Shown: in pieces, positions 8,220 to 17,964 of the stretch
Position numbering within the stretch: the stretch's first letter is position 1
Layout of the letters: the number at the start of each line of letters is the position of its first letter
Source of the DNA: CAWEDP01 sp963807925
Lineage (GTDB): Bacteria; Acidobacteriota; Vicinamibacteria; Vicinamibacterales; CAVVIG01
NCBI GenBank assembly: GCA_963807925.1
Contig: CAWEDP010000002.1
Coordinates: 1,674,001 to 1,738,000, forward strand
DNA: 64,000 bases
Direction: 5' to 3'
Translations under genes and position numbers: made by a program
Notes under the pieces: generated by a model
Told to the model about the DNA's origin: nothing
The model's database searches: none
Seen by the model: the letters and a program-made list of their open reading frames with translations, nothing else

Positions 8220-9368
8220 GTGACAGGACTGGTCGGCATCATCGGCGGCGACGGGAGACAGCTCGAGGTGCTCGTGCGCGCCGCAGGCCTGCGCCCGCGG
8301 CTGATGATGAGCGACGAGCTGGCGGCGCCCAACGGGGCGGCGCCGGAAGTGCTGCTGGTGGACGTGCGGAACGACCGCGGACTGCTGTCGGCCATCGAAG
8401 GCATCAAGCGGCGGTATCCGTCGCTCGGCGTGGCCATCGTCGCGCCGTCGCTCGACCCCGAGCTGATGCTCGAGGCGATGCGGGCGGGCGTCACCGAGTG
8501 GATCACCGAGCCGCTGTCGGACGCGGCGATCCAGTCGGCCATCGGCCGCATCACGTTTCACCGCAGCGCGCCGGCGACCGGACGGCTCTACGCCGTGCTG
8601 GGCGCCAAGGGCGGCGTCGGCGCGACCACCGTGGCGGTCAATCTCGCCGAGGCGTTCGCGCAGAACATCGGCAGCGCGCTCCTCATCGACCTGCACGCCT
8701 CGAGCGGCGACGCGGCGGTGTTTCTGGGCGTCGAGCCGAAGTTCACCCTGGTCGAAGCGCTCGAGAACACGCACCGGCTCGACGAAGCGTTCTTCCGCGG
8801 CCTCGTGGTCCACACCCGATCGGGCCTCGATCTGCTCGCCGCCTCGAGCCAGATTTCGACGAGCCACCTCGACCCGCAGCGCGTCCGCACGGTGATCGAC
8901 TTCGCGCTCCGCTACTATCCGGCGGTCGTCCTCGACGTGCCGCGGATGGACGGGCCGATCATCGATTCGCTCGACAACACCGCGGCCATCTTCCTGGTGG
9001 TCAACCACGAGCTGCCGACGGTGCGCGCCGCGGTCCGTCTGGCCAAGACGCTGCGGCCGCGGTACGGCGCCGAGCGCCTCTCGATCATCGTCAATCGATC
9101 GGATCGACACTCGGAGATCTCGCTGGAAGACATCCAGCGCGCCGTCAATCTCCGGATCAGGCACGTTCTGCCGAGCGACTACAAGCTGGCGCTGGCCGCC
9201 ATGAACAAGGGGGCGCCCATCGCCGAATCCACCGACGGAAAACTTGCCGGCTCGTTCCACGATCTCGCGCGGGATCTGACGGGCCGTCAGAAGGCCAAGC
9301 CAGCCGACCGGGACGAGTCCGGCCGGTTGTTCGGCTGGCTGACGCCGCGCCGTTCGTTATCGGAGTGA
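8220..9368 (+). CDS. cpaE: Pilus localisation ATPase-like protein CpaE/TadZ
   Basis: 382 residues. Residues 1-110 form a receiver-like domain (EVLLVDVRNDRGLLSAIEG) and residues 120-350 a MinD/ParA-type domain. The P-loop reads AKGGVGATTVAVNLAEAF: the lysine usual before the threonines is alanine, a change known in TadZ/CpaE proteins, so ATP turnover may be weak or absent. LLIDLHASSGDAAVFLGVEP follows at the position of the A' region. TadZ proteins mark the pole and recruit the rest of the Tad machine. The start is a GTG at 8220, ten bases after cpaC, preceded by AAGGA. Confidence 0.88.
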   Translation: MTGLVGIIGGDGRQLEVLVRAAGLRPRLMMSDELAAPNGAAPEVLLVDVRNDRGLLSAIEGIKRRYPSLGVAIVAPSLDPELMLEAMRAGVTEWITEPLSDAAIQSAIGRITFHRSAPATGRLYAVLGAKGGVGATTVAVNLAEAFAQNIGSALLIDLHASSGDAAVFLGVEPKFTLVEALENTHRLDEAFFRGLVVHTRSGLDLLAASSQISTSHLDPQRVRTVIDFALRYYPAVVLDVPRMDGPIIDSLDNTAAIFLVVNHELPTVRAAVRLAKTLRPRYGAERLSIIVNRSDRHSEISLEDIQRAVNLRIRHVLPSDYKLALAAMNKGAPIAESTDGKLAGSFHDLARDLTGRQKAKPADRDESGRLFGWLTPRRSLSE

Positions 9369-9372
9369 CAGC

Positions 9373-10711
9373 ATGGACGCGATCTTCTCACTGCGACAGA
9401 CCCCCGTCTCGCCGACCGTCGACACCAGGCGGCCCGACTACCAGAATCTCAAGAGCCGCGTCCACGAGACGCTGCTCGATCGCCTCGATCTCGACCGGCT
9501 CGCGTACATCAAGCGGGAGGACGCCGAACCCGAAATCCGGCGCCTCATCGTCACGATGCTCGAGCGCGAGACGGAAAACACGCCGCTCACGCTCTCGGAG
9601 CGCGAGAGCCTCACGACCGACGTCCTCAACGAGCTGTTCGGCCTCGGGCCGCTCGAGGCGCTGCTCTCCGACCCGGCGATTTCAGACATCCTGGTCAACC
9701 GCTTCGACCAGGTGTACATCGAGCGCAACGGCATCCTCGAGCCGACCGAGATCGTGTTCAAGGACGATCGGCACCTGATGCGGATCATCGAGCGCATCGT
9801 GAGCGCGGTGGGACGCCGCATCGACGAGTCGAGCCCGATGGTGGACGCGCGCCTTGCCGACGGCTCGCGCGTCAACGCGGTGATCCCGCCGGTGGCGCTC
9901 GAACGGGCCGACCCTGTCCATCCGCCGGTTCCGGACCGAGCGCATGGGCGTGCAGGACATGGTGGACCGCCAGACGCTCACCCAGCCGATGGCCGACTTC
10001 CTGAACGCGGCCGTGGCGTCCCGGCTGAACATCATCGTGTCGGGCGGCACCGGCGCCGGCAAGACCACCCTGCTCAACGTCCTCTCCGGCTTCATTTCCG
10101 AGCGCGAGCGGATCGTCACCATCGAAGACGCGGCCGAGCTGGTGCTGCGTCAGCGACACGTGGTGCGCCTCGAGACCCGTCCCGCGAACATCGAGGGCAA
10201 GGGCGCCGTCAAGCAGCGCGACCTCGTGATCAACGCCCTCCGTATGCGCCCGGACCGCATCATCGTCGGCGAGGTGCGCGGCGAGGAAGCGCTCGACATG
10301 CTCCAGGCCATGAACACCGGCCACGACGGCGGCCTGACGACGATCCACGCCAACACCTCGCGCGACGCGCTGCACCGCCTCGACACGATGGTGGCGATGG
10401 CCAGCCTCAACATCCCCGAGCGTGCGATTCGCCAGCAGATTGCGTCGGCGATCCACCTGATCGCCCACGTGACGCGCCTGTCGGACGGCACCCGGCGGAT
10501 TACCGGGATCACCGAGCTCGCCGGGATGGAAGGCGAAGTGATCACGACGCAGGATATCTTCGTCTTCGACCGGACCGGCATCGGCGAGAACGGCCGCGTG
10601 CTCGGCCGGTTCCGCGCCACCGGCATCCGGCCCAAGTGCGCCGAGCGGATTGCCGCGTCCGGCAGGCCGCTGCCGGCGGAGATGTTCGAGCACATCAAGG
10701 CCGTCGCGTAA
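9373..10711 (+). CDS. cpaF: Tad secretion ATPase CpaF/TadA, one frameshift
   Basis: About 445 residues after bridging one break. The N-terminal domain (LERETENTPLTLSERESLTT, LGPLEALLSDPAISDILVN) is followed by the catalytic core with Walker A GGTGAGKTTLLNVLSGF, acidic EDAAELVL, the RPDRIIVGEVRGEEALDML box and TTIHANTSRDALHRLDTM. It is a GspE-like hexameric ATPase that powers both pilus assembly and retraction. At 9902 one extra A (CTCGAACGGG where CTCGACGGG gives L-D-G) moves the frame by +1; downstream the family sequence resumes as GPTLSIRRFRTERMG. With no other damage this is most likely a sequence error. It starts five bases after cpaE. Confidence 0.9.
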
Positions 10712-10726
10712 CGTCTGGAGCGGGCC

Positions 10727-11690
10727 ATGCCGATTGTCATCATCGCCACCTTTCTCTCTGTCACGGCCCTCATCCTGGGCGCGTACTGGTTCGTCATCGT
10801 CCTGCCGGAAGGCCGCGAACACGCCGCGGTGCGGCGGCGGCTGAAATCGCCCAGCCTGGTCGCGGTCACGACGCAGCTGTCGAAGCGGCCCGAGGTCCTG
10901 AGCAGCATCGCGCTGTTCGACAGTCTGTTGCGGCGGGTCTCCGCCCTGTCGCAGCCGCTCAAGGAATCGCTCGACGCGTCGGGGATGCCGCTCACGGTCG
11001 GGACGTTCCTCCTCCTGTTTCCCCTGTGCTTTTTCGCCGCGGCGCTCGCGGCGAACGAGTACCTCCACATCTGGTGGCTCAGCCTGATCGCCGGCGCGGC
11101 GGCGGCGTGCCTGTCCCCTGTGGGTGCTGCGGCTGATGAAGGCGCGGCGGGTCCAGAAGTTCGAAGAGCAGTTCCCCGAGGCGGTGGAGCTCATCGCCCG
11201 AGCCATGCGCGCCGGCCATGCGTTTCCCACCGGCCTGAAGATGGCCGCCGACGAGCTGCCCCCGCCGGCGGGGGCCGAATTCCGGCTGCTGTACGAGCGG
11301 CAGAACTACGGCGCGCAGCTGCCCGACGCCTTGCGGCTCTTCGCCGAACGGGTGCCGTCGCTCGACGCCCGCTTCTTCGTGACCGCCGTCCTCACGCAGC
11401 GCGAGACGGGCGGCAACCTCTCGGAAGTCCTCGATCGGCTGGCGAACGTCATGCGCGAGCGCTTCCGTATCAAGCGCGAAGTGCGCGTCCGATCGGCCCA
11501 CGGGCGGATCACGGCGTACATGCTGGCCGGCATGCCGCCCACCATCGCGTTGCTGCTCTTGTCGGGCAACGCGTCGCAGATCCAGATCCTGACGTCGGAC
11601 CCGATCGGCATCCGGATGATCATCGGCGCCATCGTGCTGCAGGTCGTGGGGACGCTCATCGTTCGTAAACTCGTGAACATCCGGTACTGA
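10727..11690 (+). CDS. tadB: Tad inner-membrane platform protein TadB, one frameshift
   Basis: About 320 residues after bridging. There is an N-terminal helix (VIIATFLSVTALILGAYWFV), a cytoplasmic linker, a second hydrophobic pair, then the type II secretion F domain: FEEQFPEAVELIARAMRAGH, FPTGLKMAADELPPPAG, NYGAQLPDALRLFAERVPSL and TQRETGGNLSEVLDRLANVM. The last is the family hallmark. With TadC it forms the membrane platform turned by CpaF. The frame moves by +1 near 11114-11118: in CTGTCCCCTGTGG one base is extra, and removing it gives L-W-V-L-R-L-M-K. It starts 15 bases after cpaF. Confidence 0.9.
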
Positions 11691-11697
11691 GGCTGTC

Positions 11698-12612
11698 ATG
11701 TCATCAGGCATCCTCCTGACGCTCCTCGTCCTCTTCGCGTCGCTTGCGCTGTTCACCGGCGTGGTGACGTCCTCGCTCCTCTCCTCGGTCGCCCCGGAAC
11801 GCCGGCGTCTTCGCGCGGCGACCCGCGAGCCCCGGCGGGTGGGGCTGCCGGAGACCGTCACGTTGAGCGCCATGGAACGGTCCGGCTTCTGGCACGGCGT
11901 CGGCAAGCTCATGCCCCGCTCCGCCAAGGACATGGAGCGCCTGCGGAAGCGGCTGGCACGAGCCGGGATCGAGCACCCGAGCGCGCCTGTCCTCTACACG
12001 CTCGGCGAGTACGTCCTGCCGTTGGTCGTCGGCGCCATCCCGCTGATGTACCTCAAACCGCCGCTGGCCTTCATCGTCGCCGGCGGCGCCGCGATCCTCA
12101 CCTTCTTCGCGCCCAGCCTGCTCGTCGAGCGCCGCCTCGCCTCGCGGCGCCGCGAGATCGAAGACGGGCTCCCCGATGCGCTCGACCTGCTCGTGGTCTG
12201 CATCGAAGCGGGCTCGGGCCTCGACTCGGCGATCGTGAAGACGGCCGAAGAGCTCAGCCTCCCCTATCCGGCGCTCGCCGAAGAACTGCGGATCCTCACG
12301 ACCGAGGTCCGCGCCGGCAAGCCGCGGCTCGAGGCCTTCAAGAGCCTCGCGCAGCGCACGAAGGTGGACGACGTGCGGGCGCTGGTGGCGATGCTCGTCC
12401 AGACCGACAGGTTCGGCACGAGCGTCGGGCAGGCGCTCCGGACCCACGCGGACACCTCGCGCACCAAGCGCCGCCAGCGCGCGGAAGAACAGGCGCAGAA
12501 GCTTGGCGTGAAGCTCGTGTTCCCGCTGGTGCTGTTCTTCTTTCCGGCGCTGTACGTCGTGATCCTGGGTCCGGCGATCATTCAGTTCATGCACCAGTTC
12601 TACAACAAGTAG
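11698..12612 (+). CDS. tadC: Tad inner-membrane platform protein TadC
   Basis: 304 residues, intact. It has an N-terminal helix (SGILLTLLVLFASLALFTGVV), a second hydrophobic pair around 100-145, and a T2SSF domain with RREIEDGLPDALDLLVVCIE, AGSGLDSAIVKTAEELS and RTKVDDVRALVAMLVQTDRF, plus GTSVGQALRTHADTSRTKRR. The C-terminal helix KLVFPLVLFFFPALYVVILG is typical. It is the second half of the platform, partner of TadB. The ATG at 11698 lies seven bases after tadB. Confidence 0.93.
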   Translation: MSSGILLTLLVLFASLALFTGVVTSSLLSSVAPERRRLRAATREPRRVGLPETVTLSAMERSGFWHGVGKLMPRSAKDMERLRKRLARAGIEHPSAPVLYTLGEYVLPLVVGAIPLMYLKPPLAFIVAGGAAILTFFAPSLLVERRLASRRREIEDGLPDALDLLVVCIEAGSGLDSAIVKTAEELSLPYPALAEELRILTTEVRAGKPRLEAFKSLAQRTKVDDVRALVAMLVQTDRFGTSVGQALRTHADTSRTKRRQRAEEQAQKLGVKLVFPLVLFFFPALYVVILGPAIIQFMHQFYNK

Positions 12613-12641
12613 TGGCCGGCAGTCGGCCGGGAGAAGCGCCT

Positions 12642-12737
12642 ATGGACAACCTGACAATCGGAATCGTCGCCGCGTTCGTGGTGATGCTGGTCCTCTATCT
12701 GATGAGGCGACGGACCCGCACCGGCAAAGAGGATTGA
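12642..12737 (+). CDS. 31-residue single-span membrane protein between tadC and tadD
   Basis: The frame encodes MDNLTIGIVAAFVVMLVLYL followed by a basic tail MRRRTRTGKED. One helix of about 17 residues with a positively charged C-terminus predicts an N-out/C-in single-span protein. It lies 29 bases after tadC and six bases before the tadD start, in the same direction, and is preceded by GGGAGAAG, a reasonable ribosome site. No family is recognised. Its position suggests a small accessory subunit of the Tad platform. At this size a chance frame is possible, but the membrane-like pattern and fit between neighbours argue for a real gene. Confidence 0.6.
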   Translation: MDNLTIGIVAAFVVMLVLYLMRRRTRTGKED

Positions 12738-12743
12738 CGCGCC

Positions 12744-13454
12744 GTGTCGCGAGCCGTACGCGTGGCGGCCTGTGGACTGGCGGCCGCGCTCCTGGCCGGG
12801 TGCGCCGCGAGGCGCCCCCAGACCCTCGCCGATCGCTTCGTGCACAAAGGCGGCCGGCATGCCGCGCCGGCGGCGTATGGGGCGAATCTGACGCCGGGGC
12901 TGTCGCCGCAGCAGAAGGACGCGTTCGCCGCCGAGATGGCGAAAGCCAAGGCGCTCGCAGCCGCCGCGTCGCGCAAGGCGCCCGAGGGCACGGCGGCCGT
13001 CCTCGAGCAGCAGATTCCCGAGCTCTCCGCGGCCCGTGCGGCGCTCGCGAGCGCCCCGACCGCGCTCAATCACCAGCGTGTGGCCCAGATGTACGCGAAG
13101 CTGGGCGTCCTCGACGCCGCGTACAATCACTTCACCGCGGCGGTCGGCCTGGACCGCAAGGACGCGTCGGCCTACGACGGCCGCGCGCGCGTCTGGCGGG
13201 ACTGGGGGTTTCCGGCCATGGGACTGGCCGACGCGCACCACGCGATCTTCTACGCACCCACCTCGCCGGCGCCACAGAACACGCTCGGGACGCTGCTGCT
13301 GAAGCTGGGACTGTACGCCGACGCCCGCGCCGCCTTCGAGCGCGCGCTGGCGCTCGCACCGGACGCTCCCTACGTGCGGGCCAATCTGTGCCACCTGTCA
13401 CTGCTGCAATCATCGCAAGACGTCCCGGCTGAAGGATGCCCAACATCACCATGA
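12744..13454 (+). CDS. tadD: TadD-like TPR lipoprotein
   Basis: 236 residues. The signal peptide ends in the lipobox LLAGC (LAAALLAGCAARRP), so a lipid-anchored periplasmic protein is expected. From about residue 105 there are tetratricopeptide-like repeats: HQRVAQMYAKLGVLDAAYNH, FTAAVGLDRKDASAYDGRAR, and TLGTLLLKLGLYADARAAFE with RALALAPDAPYVRANL. TadD proteins are pilotins or assembly factors of the Tad secretin. The start is a GTG at 12744. The stop overlaps the next start (ATGA at 13451). Confidence 0.8.
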   Translation: MSRAVRVAACGLAAALLAGCAARRPQTLADRFVHKGGRHAAPAAYGANLTPGLSPQQKDAFAAEMAKAKALAAAASRKAPEGTAAVLEQQIPELSAARAALASAPTALNHQRVAQMYAKLGVLDAAYNHFTAAVGLDRKDASAYDGRARVWRDWGFPAMGLADAHHAIFYAPTSPAPQNTLGTLLLKLGLYADARAAFERALALAPDAPYVRANLCHLSLLQSSQDVPAEGCPTSP

Positions 13455-14773
13455 GCACCATGAGCGCGATCGTCGAAACTCCCTCCGGCTCGTTCTATCC
13501 GACAGCGCCCTCCACACCGGCCGAAGCCGGCCTGTCGGAGGAGCACATCACCGAGCTCGTGCTCAAGGCGCTGCACGGCACCAGCGGCGTCACCGGCGCG
13601 GAGCTGGCGAGACGCGTGGGCCTCAGCTTCAACGTGCTCGAGCCGAGCCTCGAGTACCTGAAGACCAATTCGCACTGCGAGATCATGGGCGGCTCCTCGA
13701 TTGGCGGATCCACCTTCCGCTATCGCCTGACCGACCTCGGACACACCCGCGCGGTGTCGGCGCTCGGCCGCAACCAGTACGCCGGGCTCGCGCCGGTCCC
13801 GATCAAGCAGTACCTGCAGTACATGGACGAGTTCCACCGCGCCGCGCCGCGCCAGATCACCCCCACCGACGTGCGGAAGGCGTTCTCGCACCTCGTCGTC
13901 AGCGATCGCGTCCTGAACGAGATCGGCACCGCCGTGAACGCGGACCAGTCGATCTTCCTCTACGGGCCGGCGGGCAACGGCAAGACCGTCATGGCGCAGG
14001 CGATCGGCCAGCTGCTCGTCGGCACGATTGCCATCCCGCACGCCCTCGAAGTGGACGGCAACATCATCCGGTTCTTCGATCCCACGGTTCACCAGGCGCT
14101 GCCGCCGCAGGAGGATCGGCTCGATCTCATCCGGTACGACCGCCGATGGATTCACTGCCGCCGGCCGATGGTGGCCGTGGGCGGCGAGCTGACGCTCGAA
14201 TCGCTCTCGCTCGCCTACAACCCGCGCACCGGCGTGTACCGGGCGCCGGTCCAGGCGCTCGCCAACGGCGGCGTCTTCCTGCTCGACGAGTTCGGCCGGC
14301 AGCGGTGCGAGCCGCGCGAGCTGCTCAACTGGTGGATGCTGCCACTCGAATCGCACGTCGAGTACCTGACGCTGCAATCGGGCGAGAAGCTCGAGATGCC
14401 GTTCCATGCGCTCGTGATCTTCTCCACCAACCTCCGGCCGTCGGAGCTGGTGGACGAGGCGTTTCTCCGCCGGATCCACTACAAGGTCTACGCGGAGAAT
14501 CCGACGCCCGAGGATTACATCCGGATCTTCGAGCGCTGCTGCCGCGACCGCGACATCCCGTTCGACGAGCAGCTGCCGCGGCGGCTGCTGGACGGGTTCT
14601 ACAGGCAGCGGCGCATCGAGCTTCGAGCGTGCCAGCCGCGCGACCTGATCGAGCAGGCGCTGTCGCTCGCCCGCTACCAGGGCAAGCCGGCCGCCCTGAC
14701 GGCGGAGCTCCTCGAGATCGCCTGCACGGGCTACTTCCTCGACGATCGCGAGACGCCCCGCCACCGGGCGTGA
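13451..14773 (+). CDS. AAA ATPase with N-terminal winged helix, in the tad operon
   Basis: 440 residues. Residues about 25-100 form a winged-helix-like domain (LSEEHITELVLKALHGTSGV, GAELARRVGLSFNVLEPSLE). An AAA core follows: Walker A LYGPAGNGKTVMAQAIGQLL, Walker B GGVFLLDEFGRQRCEPRELL, and a sensor-like HALVIFSTNLRPSELVDEAF ending in FLRRIHYKV. The core resembles MoxR/Cdc48-type ATPases, but no named family is certain. The ATG at 13451 overlaps the tadD stop; an in-frame ATG at 13436 is possible. As part of the tad operon it may remodel the pilus machine or, through its winged helix, act in gene control. Confidence 0.75.
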   Translation: MSTMSAIVETPSGSFYPTAPSTPAEAGLSEEHITELVLKALHGTSGVTGAELARRVGLSFNVLEPSLEYLKTNSHCEIMGGSSIGGSTFRYRLTDLGHTRAVSALGRNQYAGLAPVPIKQYLQYMDEFHRAAPRQITPTDVRKAFSHLVVSDRVLNEIGTAVNADQSIFLYGPAGNGKTVMAQAIGQLLVGTIAIPHALEVDGNIIRFFDPTVHQALPPQEDRLDLIRYDRRWIHCRRPMVAVGGELTLESLSLAYNPRTGVYRAPVQALANGGVFLLDEFGRQRCEPRELLNWWMLPLESHVEYLTLQSGEKLEMPFHALVIFSTNLRPSELVDEAFLRRIHYKVYAENPTPEDYIRIFERCCRDRDIPFDEQLPRRLLDGFYRQRRIELRACQPRDLIEQALSLARYQGKPAALTAELLEIACTGYFLDDRETPRHRA

Positions 14774-14780
14774 CCCGGGC

Positions 14781-16272
14781 GTGAGGGTCCAGCCCGTCGC
14801 ATCGCCGGCCGATGCCGCGGGCGGCTCGCGGCGCGCGGCGCCGACGCCCTCCGCCGCCGCGGGACGGCTGGCGGCGTGGATTGCCGCCGCTTATGCGTGC
14901 ACGCACGCCGCCGCCGACCCGGATCTCTGGGGGCACGTGCGGTTCGGTCTCGACCTCCTGCGCACGAGGCATCTCTCCTCAATCGATCCCTACTCCTTCA
15001 CGCAGGACGTTCCGTGGATCAACCACGAGTGGATGAGCGAGCTCCTGTTCGGCCTCGCCTATGCCGGCGGCGGCGTTCCCGGCCTGATCGCCCTCAAGGC
15101 AGGCGTGCTCGCCGCCGCGTTCGCCCTCCTCTTCCGTGCGGCACGGCCGGTGGCGGAGGACTGGCGCTGGTGGCTGCTCGCGGTCGCCATCGTGGGACTC
15201 GCGCCGGCGGTCTCGACCTTCCGGCCGCAACTGTGGTCGATTCTCCTGCTGGCCGTCCTGTCCGTCGCGCTCTCGCGTGGCACCCGGCTCGCGTGGCTGC
15301 CGCTGCTCTTCGCCGCATGGGCGAACCTGCACGGCGGCTGGATTGTAGGGCTCGGCGTCGCCGGGCTCTGGCTGGCGGGCCGGCTGCTCGACGTCCGCAG
15401 CGTGCGCGCCGCTCTTCCCGACGCGCTCTTCCTGAGCGCCGCGCTGGTCGCGACCCTGATCACTCCGTACGGCTGGACGCTGTGGCGCTTTCTCCTCTCA
15501 ACCGTCCGGACGACGAGGGACATCACCGAGTGGCGGCCGCTCTGGCAGCAGGAAACCGCGTCCGATCTCGTGCTGTGGGTGCTCGTCGCCGGCTTCATCG
15601 GCACGATGATCGTCCGTCGCCGCCGTGACCTGACGTGGTCGGCCCTCCTGCCCGTCGCCTGGCTCGGCGTCATGAGCGTGTTCGTCGCCAGGCTCCTGCC
15701 GCTGTTCAGCGTGGTGGCGACCGTGTTCGTCGCCCGCGCATGGCGATTGCCCGCCGGCGATCCAGGGCCCGCGCGAACGCGTCCCGCCGGCCTTCTCCTG
15801 ATCGACGCGGCGGTCGTCGGAGCCGTGTGTCTGGCGAACGTCGTGACGCCGTCGCGGTGTCTGGCGATCCAGGGCTCGTGGTCGCCGGATCTCGACGCCG
15901 CCGGCGCGCTCGCCGCCGCCGGCGTGCGCGGCCGGCTGGTCCTGCCGTTCGACTGGGGTGAGTACGCCATCTGGCATCTCGCCCCGCGCCTGAAGGTGTC
16001 GATTGACGGCCGGCGCGAAACGGTCTACTCGGATCGCACGATCCGTACGCAGAGCGCCGTTGCGGACGGCCTGCCCGAGGGTCTGGCGTTTCTCGATCGC
16101 GAGCGGCCCGAGTACAGTCTGGCTGCCCCCAGCCCGTGCGGCGGCCACCAGGCGGTGGCTGCGCTCGAACGGGTACCGCCTCGCCGTCGAGACGCCGCGC
16201 TCGTTCATCGCGGCGCGTGCGGACCTGCCCGATCTTCCCGGCGCCCCGGCTCTGCCGCGGTGCTTTCCATGA
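14781..16272 (+). CDS. Polytopic GT-C-like membrane protein, one frameshift
   Basis: About 496 residues after bridging. There are eight or more hydrophobic helices. A conserved-looking extracytoplasmic region after the first helix reads ADPDLWGHVRFGLDLL and DPYSFTQDVPWINHEWMSEL, the acidic-loop layout of GT-C fold lipid-dependent glycosyltransferases. The soluble C-terminal part holds RLVLPFDWGEYAIWHLAP and KVSIDGRRETVYSD. At about 16122 the frame moves by +1, and the end reads WLPPARAAATRRWLRSNGYR to a stop at 16272, overlapping the next start (ATGA). The start is a GTG at 14781, eight bases after the AAA gene. The substrate is unknown. Confidence 0.7.
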
Positions 16273-17768
16273 CGCCGATGCGCACGGCAGCGCCCGGCCG
16301 CGAGCGGCTGCAACTGCTCGTCGTCGCCGCGGCGGCCGCGGTCTTCGCTGTTCTGGTGACGCCTGCCGCCTTCGTGCTGGACGACGGCTACATCGCGTTG
16401 CACAGCGCGCGCGCGGTGGTGACCGGCCAGGACCCGGTGTACGGGGTTCCCGCGCTGACCGGCGCCACCAGTCCGCCGTATGTCGCCCTGCTCGTCGTCC
16501 TGCTGCGCATCGGCTTCTGGAACCGATTCGAGGCGCTGCGCGCGGCGACCCTGCTCGGCGTCGTCGCGTACGTGACGGGCGTGTGGGCGATGACCGTCGC
16601 GGCGGGAGTCCGCTCGCTGTGGGCGCGCGCCGCGTTGACCGTGACGTCGGTGGCCAGCGGTCTCGTGATCATCAACGTGACGAACGGTCTGGAGACCGGC
16701 TGGGCGATGGCGCTGCTGGTCTGGCTGATCGCGCTGACCGCCGGCGGCCGGGTGCGGACGGCGGGGGTCGTCGCCGGTCTCCTCTGCTGCACCCGCCTCG
16801 ACCTCGCGCCGGCGGCCGGCCTCGTGGTCGCCTACGGCCTCGTTCGGCGAAGTTGGCGGGATCGGACAGTGACGCTCGGCCTCGCGCTCCTGGCGGTGCT
16901 TCCCTTCCTCCTGTGGAACCACGCGGACACCGGCGCGTGGATTCCGGCCACCATCCGCGCCAAGCGGCTTTTCTACGCCGAGGGCTGCCTGCCGCTGGCG
17001 ACGAGGCTTTCGGTGAGCGCGCGCGGGATCGCCCGCGGGGTCGCCAGCCTGCTGCCGATGGCGGTCGGCCTGGCCGGTCTGGCTGGAAGCGCGCTCGGCG
17101 CCGTGGGAGTCGGGGCGATGACCGTCAGCCTGGGCGCATACACGGTTGCGCTGCCCGGCTCGCTCAACTACAGCTACTGCCGCTATTTCTATCCCATCGT
17201 CGCGCCGTGGTGCGCATGGGGATTGGTGCGGCTGGCCCGCGGCAACCCGCGCACCTCCATCGCCCCGCTCGTGGGGCTCGCGTGCGCCGCGGTGACCTTC
17301 GCGGCGCTGCGGTGGATCGATCAGGCGCCGGTCGCTCACGAAATCCAGGCCGCCGCGGGGTGGATCGAAGCCCACACGCCTGCTGACGCGGTCCTCCTCG
17401 TGCACGATGCCGGAGGGATTTCCGAGCTGGCTGGCCGGCGGGCGGTGGATCTGGTGGGTCTCAAGTCGCCCGCCAGCATCGCCGCGCACCAGGAGTGGAC
17501 GTGGCCCAGTTGCGGCTCCGCGCGTGATGAGGCCATCGCGGCCATCGCCCGCGCGTCGGACAGTTCGTACTTCGTGGTCGAGAGCTCCTGGGACCAGTCC
17601 TTCCATTTGACGGACGCCCTGCGCCACGGGGGCTTCGAGATGCAGCTCCTGCGTCAACCGTCTGGCGCCGGGTACTTCGTCTACAGTCTCGAGCCAGGGG
17701 TTGCTGGTCCGGCTAAAGCCGGACACTACCCGAGCCAGGGTGACCGGCCGAGTCAGGTTGACCGGTAG
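16269..17768 (+). CDS. Polytopic membrane protein, GT-C-like
   Basis: 499 residues with about ten hydrophobic helices. The first loop holds VLDDGYIALHSARAVVTGQD, an Asp-Asp pair after helix one as in GT-C glycosyltransferases of the mycobacterial-type family, and GATSPPYVALLVVLLRIGFW follows. The soluble C-terminal part has AAGWIEAHTPADAVLLVHDA and GGISELAGRRAVDLVGL. The last 20 or so residues (from GPAKAGHY) are translated from a reverse copy of the dispersed palindrome, so the natural C-terminus has been extended by repeat DNA. The start overlaps the previous stop. Confidence 0.7.
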   Translation: MTPMRTAAPGRERLQLLVVAAAAAVFAVLVTPAAFVLDDGYIALHSARAVVTGQDPVYGVPALTGATSPPYVALLVVLLRIGFWNRFEALRAATLLGVVAYVTGVWAMTVAAGVRSLWARAALTVTSVASGLVIINVTNGLETGWAMALLVWLIALTAGGRVRTAGVVAGLLCCTRLDLAPAAGLVVAYGLVRRSWRDRTVTLGLALLAVLPFLLWNHADTGAWIPATIRAKRLFYAEGCLPLATRLSVSARGIARGVASLLPMAVGLAGLAGSALGAVGVGAMTVSLGAYTVALPGSLNYSYCRYFYPIVAPWCAWGLVRLARGNPRTSIAPLVGLACAAVTFAALRWIDQAPVAHEIQAAAGWIEAHTPADAVLLVHDAGGISELAGRRAVDLVGLKSPASIAAHQEWTWPSCGSARDEAIAAIARASDSSYFVVESSWDQSFHLTDALRHGGFEMQLLRQPSGAGYFVYSLEPGVAGPAKAGHYPSQGDRPSQVDR

Positions 17769-17889
17769 TTGGTGGTCCAGATCCCGTAGTCCAGATCCCG
17801 TAGTGTCCGGCTTTAGCCGGACCCCCACTCCCGTAGTGTCCGGCTTTAGCCGGACCAAACTTCAGCCGGACCGAACTTCAGCCGGACCA
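17705..17889 (+). repeat. Cluster of dispersed palindromic (REP-like) repeats
   Basis: One reverse-oriented copy (17705-17729) lies inside the preceding gene's tail. Two full forward copies of GTAGTGTCCGGCTTTAGCCG(GACC) lie at 17800-17823 and 17833-17856, and degenerate half copies follow to 17889. Each copy can form an 8-bp stem with a 2-base loop. The cluster sits at the 3' end of the operon, where it may act as a transcript end or stabiliser. Confidence 0.9.
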
Positions 17890-17935
17890 ATCACCTGAAT
17901 CAGACCAAAGGCCCATCAATCGGACTATCAGCTTA

Positions 17936-17964
17936 TTTACAACGCAGATACCTCACAGTAGCAT
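17936..17964 (+). promoter_or_regulatory. Predicted sigma-70-type promoter upstream of the 18009 gene
   Basis: TTTACA (17936-17941), 17-base spacer, TAGCAT (17959-17964). A perfect inverted repeat CGACA-GAAT-TGTCG (17967-17980) lies at the expected start of transcription and could be an operator. Confidence 0.5.

Noticed and set aside
15498..17858. Very long open frame on the minus strand opposite the GT-C-like genes
   Set aside because: Composition is arginine-, histidine- and glutamine-rich with no domain; it mirrors the third-position GC bias of the plus-strand genes.
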